The notes under the pieces were generated by a model. That model was given only the letters and a program-made list of their open reading frames with translations. It was not told the origin of the DNA and ran no database searches. Shown piece after piece: positions 1 to 7,176 of a DNA stretch of 8,863 bases; within the stretch, counting starts at the first letter, position 1; each line of letters opens with the position of its first letter. This DNA comes from Candidatus Omnitrophota bacterium. Lineage in GTDB: Bacteria > Omnitrophota > Gorgyraeia > Aquiviventales > Aquiviventaceae. A program made the translations under genes and the position numbers. The stretch covers positions 1-8,863 of the forward strand of contig JACQRD010000060.1 of NCBI GenBank assembly GCA_016206675.1, in the 5' to 3' direction.

Positions 1-1
1 C

Positions 2-721
2 AAGGAGATCCCAACGGGCCGGTCCCATTGCCTGTTCGAGCACGTTTATTTCTCGCGCCCAGATTCGGTCGTCTTCGGCGAGAGCGTCCAGGCGGTGCGC
101 GTGCGGCTGGGGCGCCAGCTGGCGCGGGAGTACCCGGTGGAGGCGGACCTGGTGATGCCGATCCCCGACTCCGGCAACTTCGCGGCCCTCGGCTACAGCC
201 TGGAGTCCAAGATCCCCTACACGATCGGGATGACGCGCAACCACTACGTCGGACGGACCTTCATCCAGCCGGCCCAGGAGATCCGCGATCTCAAGGTCCG
301 CGTCAAGTTCAACCCGATCCGGGAGATCATCCGGGGCAAGCGGATCGTGATCGTGGACGATTCCATCATCCGCGGCACCACCACGCGGGCGCGCGTGAAG
401 AGCCTGCGCGAGGCCGGGGCGAAGGCGATCCACCTGCGGATCAGCTGCCCGCCGACGAAGCACTCCTGCTTCTACGGCATCGACTTCCCGACGAAGAAGG
501 AGCTGATCGCCAACACGATGTTGTTGGAGGAGATCCGCAAGTTCATCGGCGTGGAGACGCTGGGCTACCTGTCGCTTGAAGGGCTGCGCAAGGCGGTGCG
601 CAAGCCGGGCGACTACTGCACGGCCTGCTGGACAGGCGCGTACCCCATTCCGTTCGGGGATGAGGGGGATAAATACGCGCTGGAGCGCTCCGCAAAAACC
701 TCCGGACAGGGCTGCGGCTGA
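2..721 (+). CDS. purF: Amidophosphoribosyltransferase, C-terminal half (5' end outside window)
   Basis: Catalyses the first committed step of de novo purine synthesis in the cytoplasm: PRPP plus glutamine gives 5-phosphoribosylamine. Only the last 239 residues are present; the N-terminal glutaminase (Ntn) domain lies upstream. Visible residues start in the family stretch CLFEHVYFSRPDS (window residues 10-22). The PRPP-binding loop IVIVDDSIIRGTT is at residues 115-127 (344-382). Further PurF signatures are HSCFYGIDFPTKKELIA and, near the end, YCTACWTGAYP. The cysteines in CLFEH, HSCFYG and YCTAC fall where Bacillus-type PurF has its iron-sulfur cluster ligands, so an Fe-S enzyme is inferred. 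It ends in TGA at 719-721, four bases before a possible purM start at 726, as expected in a pur operon. Identification is near certain; the missing N-terminus cannot be judged. Confidence 0.97.
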   Translation, partial: KEIPTGRSHCLFEHVYFSRPDSVVFGESVQAVRVRLGRQLAREYPVEADLVMPIPDSGNFAALGYSLESKIPYTIGMTRNHYVGRTFIQPAQEIRDLKVRVKFNPIREIIRGKRIVIVDDSIIRGTTTRARVKSLREAGAKAIHLRISCPPTKHSCFYGIDFPTKKELIANTMLLEEIRKFIGVETLGYLSLEGLRKAVRKPGDYCTACWTGAYPIPFGDEGDKYALERSAKTSGQGCG

Positions 722-725
722 GCCA

Positions 726-1793
<1,068 letters not shown>

Positions 1794-1794
1794 C

Positions 1795-3078
1795 ATGCGT
1801 GTACTGGTAATCGGATCCGGCGGGCGGGAGCACGCCGTGGTGTGGAAGCTGGCGCAATCGCCGGAAGTCACGAAGCTCTTCTGCGCCCCGGGCAACGGCG
1901 GCATCAGCGAGCTGGCCGAGCTGGTGGATATCGGCGCCGAGGATCTCGAGGGGCTGGCCGATTTCGCCGAGGCGAAGGACATCGACCTGACGGTGGTGGG
2001 ACCTGAGGCCGCGCTCGCCAAAGGCATCGTCGATCTCTTCGAAAAACGGGGCCTGCGCATCTTCGGGCCCACGAAGGCGGCGGCGAAGCTGGAATCCAGC
2101 AAGTCTTTCGCCAAGAACCTTATGAAGAAGTATCATATCCCGACGGGGCAGTTCGCCGTCTTCGACGATCCGCAGGCGGCGCGCGCCTACGTGCGGCAAC
2201 TCGGCGTGCCCATCGTGGTGAAGGCCGACGGCCTCTGCGGCGGCAAGGGGGTCATTGTCGCGCAGACCCTTAGCGAAGCGCTCGGGGCCATCGACCTACT
2301 GATGGAGGACAAGCTCTTCAAGCAGGCCGGGGAGCGCGTGGTCATCGAGGAGCGGCTGGTGGGCGAAGAGGCCTCCATTCTCGTCGTCACCGACGGCACC
2401 ACCGCGATCCCCATGGTGCCGGCGCAGGATCACAAGCGGCTGCAGGAGGGGGATAAGGGCCCCAACACCGGCGGCATGGGCGCCTACGCCCCGGCGCCGG
2501 TCGTCACCGAGGCGGTCGCCCATCAGGTGACGGAGCACATCATCCTGCCGACGATCCGCGCGATGGCCAGCGAGGGCTCGCCGTGTAAGGGCGTGCTGTA
2601 CGCCGGGCTGATGCTGACGGCGGACGGGCCGAAAGTGCTGGAGTTCAACGTGCGCTTCGGCGATCCGGAGATCCAGGCGGTGCTGCCGCTGCTCGGCAGC
2701 GACCTGGTGCCGCTGCTGGACGACGCGGTGGAGGGGCGGCTGTCGACGACGCAGTGCCACTGGTCCGCTGGGAGTGCTGCGTGCGTGGTGCTGGCCTCGG
2801 GCGGCTATCCCGGCGACTTTCAGATCGGCAAGGAGATCCGGGGCCTTGAGGCTGTCAAAGGCCGGCGCGACGCGATCGTCTTTCATGCCGGCACCAAACG
2901 GGATCGCGACCGGATTGTCACGTGGGGCGGGCGGGTGCTCAACGTCGTCGGCACCGGCGCCGATCTGGAAGAAGCCCTGAAGCGCGCGTACGACGCGGTC
3001 GGGCGGATCAGTTTCGACGGGATGCAGTACCGCAAGGACATCGGCTTCCGCGCCCTGAAGAAACCCGTGAGCCGGTGA
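1795..3078 (+). CDS. purD: Phosphoribosylamine-glycine ligase (GAR synthetase)
   Basis: ATP-grasp enzyme joining phosphoribosylamine and glycine to give GAR, the second step of purine synthesis; it uses the unstable product of PurF. At 427 aa it has normal length. Motifs: N-terminal MRVLVIGSGGREHAVVWKLA (1-20), APGNGG (31-36), VVGPEAALAKGIVD (67-80), FGPTKAAAKLESSKSFAK (90-107), the ATP-grasp strand VVKADGLCGGKGVIVA (141-156), QDHKRLQEGDKGPNTGGMGAY (211-231) and the metal-binding EFNVRFGDPE (283-292). The start is set by AAGGAG five bases upstream. Its glycine substrate can come from GlyA encoded downstream. The stop TGA (3076-3078) sits in the word CGGTGACG, which recurs at 3111-3118 inside the following repeat, so the very end of the gene may have been reshaped by that element. 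Confidence 0.98.
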   Translation: MRVLVIGSGGREHAVVWKLAQSPEVTKLFCAPGNGGISELAELVDIGAEDLEGLADFAEAKDIDLTVVGPEAALAKGIVDLFEKRGLRIFGPTKAAAKLESSKSFAKNLMKKYHIPTGQFAVFDDPQAARAYVRQLGVPIVVKADGLCGGKGVIVAQTLSEALGAIDLLMEDKLFKQAGERVVIEERLVGEEASILVVTDGTTAIPMVPAQDHKRLQEGDKGPNTGGMGAYAPAPVVTEAVAHQVTEHIILPTIRAMASEGSPCKGVLYAGLMLTADGPKVLEFNVRFGDPEIQAVLPLLGSDLVPLLDDAVEGRLSTTQCHWSAGSAACVVLASGGYPGDFQIGKEIRGLEAVKGRRDAIVFHAGTKRDRDRIVTWGGRVLNVVGTGADLEEALKRAYDAVGRISFDGMQYRKDIGFRALKKPVSR

Positions 3079-3084
3079 CGGTAT

Positions 3085-3199
3085 TCGGTTACGTTGCCCG
3101 TGTCGTTGTTCGGTGACGTCGTTCGGCTTTGGTGTTCGACGAACAACGTCACCGTCAGACGATACGGGCCACGTCACCGACGGACGATACACGTAACCG
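3085..3199 (+). repeat. Family B inverted repeat between purD and purE
   Basis: The left arm (3085-3124) and right arm (3141-3180) are inverted copies matching at 32 of 40 positions around a 16-base centre. The words CGTCACCG and CGTAACCG recur, and the right side continues to about 3199 with another CGTAACCG. The reverse complement of 3085-3126 matches 6202-6243 (glyA-nrdR) at 40 of 42 positions, so this is a dispersed element and not a locus-specific hairpin. It may extend left to about 3073, where CGGTGACG contains the purD stop. No T-run follows either arm. It fills almost all of the 134-base purD-purE gap. Confidence 0.85.
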
Positions 3200-3212
3200 T
3201 GAGGATGACACG

Positions 3213-3701
3213 ATGAATCAGCCGCTTGTCGCGATTTTGATGGGATCGGACTCCGACTGGCCGGTCATGGAAGCGGCCGCCAACATTCTCACGGAGTTCG
3301 GCGTCGCCTGGGAAGCCCACCCCTTTTCGGCGCACCGCAGCCCCGAGCTGGTGCGCGAATTTGTCACTAACGCGCCGTCGCGCGGGATCAAGGTCTTCAT
3401 TGCCGGAGCGGGTGGTGCTGCGCATCTGGCCGGGACGGTGGCGGCCCACACGACGCTGCCCGTTATCGGGGTGCCAATTCAGAACAAGCTGAAGGGGCTC
3501 GACAGCCTACTGTCGACCCTGCAGATGCCGAAAGGCGTACCGGTGGCGACGGTGGCGATCGACAGCGCCGGCAACGCGGCGATTCTGGCGGTGCAGTGCC
3601 TAGCGTTATCGGATGCGAAGCTCCAGGAGGCGTTAGTCGCCTATAAGAAGAAGCTGGTGGATGGCGTGCGCGCGGCGGATATGAAACTGGCGAAATCTTA
3701 A
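3213..3701 (+). CDS. purE: 5-(carboxyamino)imidazole ribonucleotide mutase
   Basis: Acts at the AIR carboxylation step of purine synthesis, producing CAIR. The protein is 162 aa, normal for PurE. Motifs are MGSDSDWPVMEAA (10-22), PFSAHRSPE and IAGAGGAAHLAG, then GVPIQ and SLLSTLQMPKGVPVATVAI. The SAHR form, not SAHK, fits class I PurE, which acts on N5-CAIR and needs a PurK partner; no purK is visible in this window. ATG 3213 is chosen because GAGG (3201-3204) lies eight bases upstream and the protein starts at the usual place. The same frame stays open further upstream, but only through the family B repeat. TAA at 3699-3701 is followed after seven bases by a family C hairpin. Confidence 0.97.
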   Translation: MNQPLVAILMGSDSDWPVMEAAANILTEFGVAWEAHPFSAHRSPELVREFVTNAPSRGIKVFIAGAGGAAHLAGTVAAHTTLPVIGVPIQNKLKGLDSLLSTLQMPKGVPVATVAIDSAGNAAILAVQCLALSDAKLQEALVAYKKKLVDGVRAADMKLAKS

Positions 3702-3708
3702 CCCGTTA

Positions 3709-3762
3709 GACTCGCGACCCGAGACCCGAGACTCGGGACTCGAGTCGCGAGTCGCGGGTCTC
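3709..3762 (+). repeat. Family C heptamer palindrome just before the phosphatase start
   Basis: From 3709 the sequence reads as 7-base words: GACTCGC, GACCCGA, GACCCGA, GACTCGG, GACTCGA, then the inverted words GTCGCGA, GTCGCGG, GTCTC. The inner 42 bases (3721-3762) form a palindrome with 19 of 21 pairs matched and no loop other than the tip. It ends two bases before the ATG at 3765 and leaves no Shine-Dalgarno site. A second element of the same word type lies at 4874-4927. A stem this strong next to a start codon could hide the ribosome site, but that is inference. Confidence 0.88.
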
Positions 3763-3764
3763 AG

Positions 3765-4247
3765 ATGAGTCCCAGGAAGATCCTCTTTGTCTGCACCGGC
3801 AACAGCTGCCGCAGCGTGATGGCGCAAGAGTACCTGCGCCATCTGCTGCGGCGCGCCATCGCGGAGCATCTGCAGGTGGAATCGGCCGGCGTCTTCGCCA
3901 TCCAAGGCATGGCGCCCACGAAGGAAACGCTGCGCGTGCTGCAGGAGACCAGCGTCGGCTGCTCCGACCATCGCGCGCGGCTGCTGACACCGGAGATAAT
4001 CCGGGAGGCCGACCTGATCTTTACGATGGAGGCGTTCCAGACCGAAGAGGTAATCCGGCGCGAGCCTTCCGCCAAGGGCAAGGTGCACCTGTTGAAGCTC
4101 TACCACGTGCCCCCGGGTGAGGCGCCGCTGATGCCGAATATCGCCGATCCGATCGGCAAACCGATGGAAGTCTACGAGGTCTGCTTTACCGAGATCCGCG
4201 AGGCGGTGGAGCGCGTCGCCAAATCCCTCGGGGTTCCAAGCCTATGA
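3765..4247 (+). CDS. Low-molecular-weight protein phosphatase (tyrosine or arginine phosphatase)
   Basis: A 160-residue cytosolic protein of the LMW-PTP fold. The phosphate loop CTGNSCRS is at residues 10-17 (C10-X5-R16-S17), with C10 the expected nucleophile and R16 the phosphate binder. The late acid motif NIADPIGKP gives D128-P129. VESAGVFA (38-45) and IREADLIFTMEAF (79-91) are also family features. The usual CRSP is CRSV here. The loop residue that is Ile in tyrosine phosphatases and Thr in the arginine phosphatase YwlE is Ser14. The neighbours rpiB and glyA match the Bacillus ywlE locus, so a YwlE-like role is possible. CTGNSCRS also occurs in arsenate reductase, but the length and DP acid motif favour a phosphatase. 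ATG 3765 follows a strong palindrome with no visible Shine-Dalgarno site. The substrate is unknown. Confidence 0.9.
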   Translation: MSPRKILFVCTGNSCRSVMAQEYLRHLLRRAIAEHLQVESAGVFAIQGMAPTKETLRVLQETSVGCSDHRARLLTPEIIREADLIFTMEAFQTEEVIRREPSAKGKVHLLKLYHVPPGEAPLMPNIADPIGKPMEVYEVCFTEIREAVERVAKSLGVPSL

Positions 4248-4387
4248 AGTGGAAGCACGAAGCACCAAATCCCAAATTCCAAATAAATTCCAAGCACCAA
4301 ATTCCAAACCGTTTGGTGCTTGGTCATTGGAATTTGGAGCTTATTTGGTGCTTGGGATTTGGAATTTGGTGCTTTCGTCCAAGGTGA
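4244..4387 (+). other. Stop/start-coupled 47-codon open frame running through the family D repeat
   Basis: ATG 4244 overlaps the phosphatase stop (ATGA, 4244-4247). The frame stays open for 47 codons and ends at TGA 4385-4387, overlapping the rpiB start (TGATG). The predicted peptide is dominated by repeat-derived motifs such as HQIPN and FGIW and resembles no protein I know. It is most likely a by-product of the repeat, though the two overlaps could pass ribosomes from one gene to the next. I do not claim a functional protein. Confidence 0.2.
4254..4377 (+). repeat. Family D AT-rich inverted repeat between the phosphatase gene and rpiB
   Basis: The left side consists of CCAAATN-type words (CCAAATC, CCAAATT, CCAAATA, then CCAAG and CACCAAATT). 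The right side has the inverse words (ATTTGGN, GCTTGG). A perfect 12-bp central stem pairs 4290-4301 with 4312-4323 around a 10-base loop, and an outer stem pairs AGCACCAAAT (4261-4270) with 4364-4373. Other registers are possible because the words repeat. Its base composition is strikingly AT-rich compared with both flanking genes, which suggests separate origin. It fills the whole gap between the two genes. Confidence 0.87.
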
Positions 4388-4938
4388 TGAGTACGCGCAG
4401 AACGACGCCAGGGATACGCCGGGTCGCCATCGGCGCTGATCACGGCGGCTTCAAGCTGAAAGCCACACTGATCCGCCTGCTGCAATCGAAGGGGATGGCC
4501 GTCGCCGACCTGGGCACGCATACCCCCACCCCGTGCGACTATCCGCTCATCGGCGAAAAGGTGGCTGCGGCCGTCGCCCAGGGCCGCTTCGACCGCGGCG
4601 TCTTGTTGTGCAAATCCGGCATCGGCATCGCCATCGCCGCGAATAAGGTGCCCGGTATTCGCGCCGCCGTCTGCGGCGATCTCTTCGACGCCCGCAAGAG
4701 CCGGGAGCACAACGACGCGAATGTCCTGGTGCTGGGGGCGGAGAAGCTCAGCGCCGCGACGGCGGCCACGATTCTGGCCGCGTGGCTGGCCACGCCGTTT
4801 GAGTCCGGCGGCCGCCACGAGCGCCGCGTTCGTCAGATTGCTGCGATCGAACAAAGACAATTGAAGCAAGGTAGGACCCGCGACCCGCGACTCGCGACTC
4901 GGGTCCCGAGTCACGAGTCTCGAGTCCAACTCAGGTAA
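4387..4938 (+). CDS. rpiB: Ribose-5-phosphate isomerase B with repeat-encoded C-terminal tail
   Basis: Interconverts ribulose-5-phosphate and ribose-5-phosphate, the precursor of PRPP. From ATG 4387 the protein is 183 aa, longer than the usual 145-150. Motifs are GADHGG (16-21), LLCKSGIGIAIAANK (73-87) with catalytic Cys75, SREHNDANVL (105-114) with His108, and ESGGRHERRVRQIAAIEQR (139-157). In E. coli RpiB the protein ends close to the AIEQR segment. Here the frame continues to TAA 4936 through the family C palindrome, adding about 20 residues from Thr164 that are encoded by repeat words. The start is preceded by AAGG only two bases away. The frame is open upstream to a GTG at 4249, but only through family D repeat, so that extension is not accepted. 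There is also a short N-terminal extension of about ten residues before the first strand. Confidence 0.95.
   Translation: MSTRRTTPGIRRVAIGADHGGFKLKATLIRLLQSKGMAVADLGTHTPTPCDYPLIGEKVAAAVAQGRFDRGVLLCKSGIGIAIAANKVPGIRAAVCGDLFDARKSREHNDANVLVLGAEKLSAATAATILAAWLATPFESGGRHERRVRQIAAIEQRQLKQGRTRDPRLATRVPSHESRVQLR
4874..4927 (+). repeat. Family C heptamer palindrome at the rpiB 3' end
   Basis: The words are GACCCGC, GACCCGC, GACTCGC, GACTCGG, then GTCCCGA, GTCACGA, GTCTCGA, GTCC, an inverted array of 54 bases with about 21 of 27 positions paired. It shares the GACYCGN word with 3709-3762 but has different third and seventh bases, so the two are relatives, not identical copies. It lies entirely within the rpiB frame and contains no plus-strand stop triplet, which explains the extended RpiB tail. 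The only candidate glyA ribosome site is AGG at 4933-4935, immediately after it. Confidence 0.87.
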
Positions 4939-4943
4939 CACCG

Positions 4944-6182
4944 ATGCAGCACTTACAGCAGACCGATCCGGAGCTGTATGACGCCATCCAGCAGGAGCGG
5001 CAGCGCCAGCAGGAGCACCTGGAGCTGATCGCGTCGGAAAACTTCACCAGCCCCGCCGTCCTGGAAGCGCAAGGCTCGGTGCTGACGAACAAGTACGCGG
5101 AAGGCTATCCGGGGGCGCGCTGGTACGGCGGCTGCGAGTTCGTCGACGTGGCGGAGCGGCTGGCGATCGAACGGGTTAAGGCGCTCTTCGGCGCGGAGCA
5201 TGCCAACGTGCAGCCGCACTCCGGCACCCAGGCCAACATCGTCGTCTTCTACGCGATGCTTAAGCCGGGGGATATCATCCTAGCGATGAGCCTGGCCCAC
5301 GGCGGCCATCTCTCGCACGGCCATCCGAAGAATTTCTCCGGGCGTTTCTACAAGATCGTGCCCTACGGCGTCAGTCGCCAGACGGAGCAGATCGACTACG
5401 CGGAGCTCGAGGCGCTGGCGAAGGAGCATCGGCCCAAGCTGATCCTCGCCGGCTACTCTGCCTACTCGCGGTGGCTCGACTTCGCGCGCTTCCGTCAGAT
5501 TGCGGATGCCGTCGGCGCGATCCTCATGGTGGATATGGCGCACTTCGCGGGATTGGTGGCCGGAGGCGCCTACCCGAACCCGGTGCCCCACGCGGACGTC
5601 GTCACCTCCACGACGCATAAGACGTTGCGCGGCCCGCGCGGCGGCTTTATCCTCTGCCGCGCGGCGCACGCCAAAGCGATCGACTCGGCGCTGTTTCCCG
5701 GCAATCAGGGCGGGCCGCTGATGCACGTCATCGCCGCCAAGGCGATCTGCTTTAAGGAAGCGATGTCGGAGGCCTTCAAGGCGTACGCGCGGCAGGTGGT
5801 GGCCAACGCCCAGGCGATGGCGGCGGCACTCGCGCAGCGCGGCTACCGCATCGTCTCCGGCGGCACGGATAATCATCTTTTTCTCGTCGACCTCACGCCC
5901 AAGGGTCTCACCGGCAAGGAGGCGCAGGAAGCGCTTGATCAGGCGCGCATCACCGTGAATAAGAACGCCATCCCGTTTGACCCGCTGCCGCCCGGCAAGG
6001 CCAGTGGCATTCGCATCGGCACGCCGGCCGTCACCACCCGCGGCATGAAGCCGCCGCAGATGGAGCAGATCGCCGCGCTGATCGATGAGACGCTCCTGCA
6101 TCGCGGCGAGGCCGCGGCGCTTGAGCGCGTCCGTTCGCACGTCGCGGCCCTAACTGAACAATTTCCACTGTATCCTGAGTGA
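4944..6182 (+). CDS. glyA: Serine hydroxymethyltransferase
   Basis: PLP enzyme converting serine and tetrahydrofolate to glycine and 5,10-methylene-THF in the cytoplasm. It supplies glycine for PurD and one-carbon units for purine and thymidylate synthesis. The 412 aa length is normal. Motifs: EHLELIASENFTS (24-36), LTNKYAEGYPGARWYGGCEFVD (47-68), NVQPHSGTQAN (88-98), LAHGGHLSHG (117-126), VDMAHFAGLVAGG (196-208) with the PLP-contacting Asp197 and His200, and VTSTTHKTLRGPRGG (220-234) with the Schiff-base Lys226. The start ATG 4944 is supported by AGG (4933-4935) and by alignment of the N-terminus to known family members. It begins five bases after the rpiB stop, which suggests coupled translation. 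Confidence 0.98.
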   Translation: MQHLQQTDPELYDAIQQERQRQQEHLELIASENFTSPAVLEAQGSVLTNKYAEGYPGARWYGGCEFVDVAERLAIERVKALFGAEHANVQPHSGTQANIVVFYAMLKPGDIILAMSLAHGGHLSHGHPKNFSGRFYKIVPYGVSRQTEQIDYAELEALAKEHRPKLILAGYSAYSRWLDFARFRQIADAVGAILMVDMAHFAGLVAGGAYPNPVPHADVVTSTTHKTLRGPRGGFILCRAAHAKAIDSALFPGNQGGPLMHVIAAKAICFKEAMSEAFKAYARQVVANAQAMAAALAQRGYRIVSGGTDNHLFLVDLTPKGLTGKEAQEALDQARITVNKNAIPFDPLPPGKASGIRIGTPAVTTRGMKPPQMEQIAALIDETLLHRGEAAALERVRSHVAALTEQFPLYPE

Positions 6183-6201
6183 GGCAACTGTCGCGTCGAG
6201 G

Positions 6202-6256
6202 CCGAACGACGTCACCGAACAACGATACGGGCTACGTAACCGACAAACGACAGACG
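6202..6256 (+). repeat. Family B single-arm repeat between glyA and nrdR
   Basis: This is one unpaired arm of the purD-purE element. Bases 6202-6243 match the reverse complement of 3085-3126 at 40 of 42 positions. The similarity to the right arm (3141-3193) extends through 6204-6256 at about 42 of 53 positions. No inverted partner is next to it, so it does not form the long hairpin. It lies in the 81-base glyA-nrdR gap and stops eight bases before the nrdR ATG. Confidence 0.85.
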
Positions 6257-6263
6257 AAGATCA

Positions 6264-6728
6264 ATGAAGTGCCCCTTCTGCGGTCATCAGGAAGATAAGG
6301 TCGTCGACTCGCGCGGCAGCGGCGACGGGGCGTCGATCCGCCGGCGGCGGGAGTGCCTCAGCTGCGGCAAGCGCTTCACCACGTATGAGCACGTGGAGGA
6401 GCAGCCGCTGATGGTGGTGAAGAAGGACGGCCGCCGCGAGCCCTTCGACCGCCACAAGCTGCTGGCCGGGCTGGTGAAGGCGTGCGAGAAACGGCCGGTG
6501 AGCATGGACCAGCTGGAGCAGCTCGTCGATGAGCTGGAGCGGGAGCTCTCGCAGCACTTTGAGCGCGAGGTGCCCTCCCGAGAGGTCGGCGAGCGGGTGA
6601 TGAAGCGCCTGCACGCCCTGGATCCGGTGGCCTACGTGCGGTTTGCCTCGGTCTACCGCGAATTCAAGGACGTCGAGCAGTTCATGCGCGAGCTGAAGGA
6701 TTTGCTCGCCGTCAAAGCGGCGAAGTAG
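6264..6728 (+). CDS. nrdR: Ribonucleotide reductase transcriptional repressor NrdR
   Basis: ATP/dATP-sensing repressor that binds NrdR boxes near ribonucleotide reductase genes. The 154 aa length is standard. An N-terminal zinc ribbon has ligands Cys3, Cys6, Cys31 and Cys34 (MKCPFCGHQ and CLSCGKRF) with the family sequence DKVVDSRGSGDGASIRRRRE between them. It is followed by an ATP-cone at about 46-136, containing VVKKDGRREPFDRHKL and the conserved VAYVRFASVYREFKD. The ATG at 6264 is fixed by the zinc ribbon and has only a weak purine-rich stretch upstream. The glyA-nrdR order is common in bacteria and links folate, purine and deoxynucleotide supply. No ribonucleotide reductase gene is visible here, so its targets lie elsewhere. 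Confidence 0.97.
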   Translation: MKCPFCGHQEDKVVDSRGSGDGASIRRRRECLSCGKRFTTYEHVEEQPLMVVKKDGRREPFDRHKLLAGLVKACEKRPVSMDQLEQLVDELERELSQHFEREVPSREVGERVMKRLHALDPVAYVRFASVYREFKDVEQFMRELKDLLAVKAAK

Positions 6729-6797
6729 CCCCGCGGAATCCGTTTTAGCCCTTGACGGGGCCTCAGAGAGTCAGGCAGGCTTGTACCGAAGGGATAG

Positions 6798-6804
6798 AAG
6801 GAGG
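6798..6804 (+). promoter_or_regulatory. Strong ribosome binding site for the response regulator
   Basis: AAGGAGG is followed after nine bases by GTG 6814. It is the best Shine-Dalgarno match in the window and decides for the GTG start over ATG 6823, which would be 18 bases away. The rest of the 85-base gap after nrdR has no heptamer element and no clear terminator with a T-tract. Confidence 0.8.
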
Positions 6805-6813
6805 GGTCTGTCC

Positions 6814-7176
6814 GTGCAGCGCATGCTGATCGTGGACGACGAGCAGGATATCTGCGAGTGCCTGCGGCAGTTTTTTACCAGCCGCGGCTTCTCGGTGGCG
6901 TCGGTTTTCAGCGGGGAAGAAGCGCTGGAGCGGCTGGCACAGGAGAGCCCGGATCTCATCCTGCTCGACATCAAGCTGCCGGGGCTCTCCGGGATCGAAG
7001 TCCTCAGGCGCATGCGGAGCACCCATCCGCACGTGCGGGTGATCATGGTTAGCGCCCTGGATGAGCACGAACTGCGCGAGCAGGCCAAGCACTACGGGGC
7101 CAGCGCCTATATCACCAAACCGTTCGACCTCTCCGACCTGACCTGGTCGGCAGTCTTCAGCAACCCCTCAACTTGA
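6814..7176 (+). CDS. Stand-alone receiver-domain response regulator
   Basis: A 120-residue CheY-like receiver domain with no output domain. Conserved features are the acidic pair Asp8-Asp9 (LIVDDEQD), the phosphoacceptor Asp52 in LILLDIKLPG, Ser80 at the Thr/Ser switch position (VIMVSA) and Lys102 in AYITKPFD. All phosphorylation residues are present, so it should be a working receiver. The start is GTG 6814 because of AAGGAGG upstream. No histidine kinase is adjacent. Its output could be protein-protein interaction as in CheY or Spo0F-type proteins, but the partner cannot be seen. It ends 'SNPST' shortly after the last receiver segment and overlaps the convergent foldase gene by nine bases. 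The domain assignment is certain; the pathway is unknown. Confidence 0.93.
   Translation: MQRMLIVDDEQDICECLRQFFTSRGFSVASVFSGEEALERLAQESPDLILLDIKLPGLSGIEVLRRMRSTHPHVRVIMVSALDEHELREQAKHYGASAYITKPFDLSDLTWSAVFSNPST

Noticed and set aside
2296..3192. Long open frame on the minus strand opposite purD (298 codons), and a similar 286-codon frame opposite glyA at 5280-6140
   Set aside because: Both lie antisense to clear enzymes, have Arg/His/Pro/Ala-rich composition typical of GC-rich shadow frames, and show no family motif.
3129..3212. Upstream extension of purE to an earlier start
   Set aside because: The extra 28 codons read through the family B repeat. ATG 3213 has a proper GAGG site and gives the normal PurE N-terminus.
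3721..3762. Intrinsic terminator between purE and the phosphatase gene
   Set aside because: The stem is strong but no T-tract follows; the ATG comes two bases later.
3765..4247. Thioredoxin-type arsenate reductase (ArsC), suggested by CTGNSCRS
   Set aside because: The protein has the DP acid motif (IADPIGK) and lacks the second redox cysteine pair expected in ArsC.
4249..4386. Upstream extension of rpiB from GTG 4249
   Set aside because: The added 46 residues are encoded only by the family D repeat and resemble no RpiB N-terminus.
6752..6757. Promoter -35 box (TTGACG) for the response regulator
   Set aside because: No acceptable -10 hexamer lies 16-18 bases downstream (GCAGGC at the 17-base position).
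6729..6760. Terminator after nrdR from CCCCG and CGGGG
   Set aside because: Only five pairs separated by about 22 bases, without a T-run.
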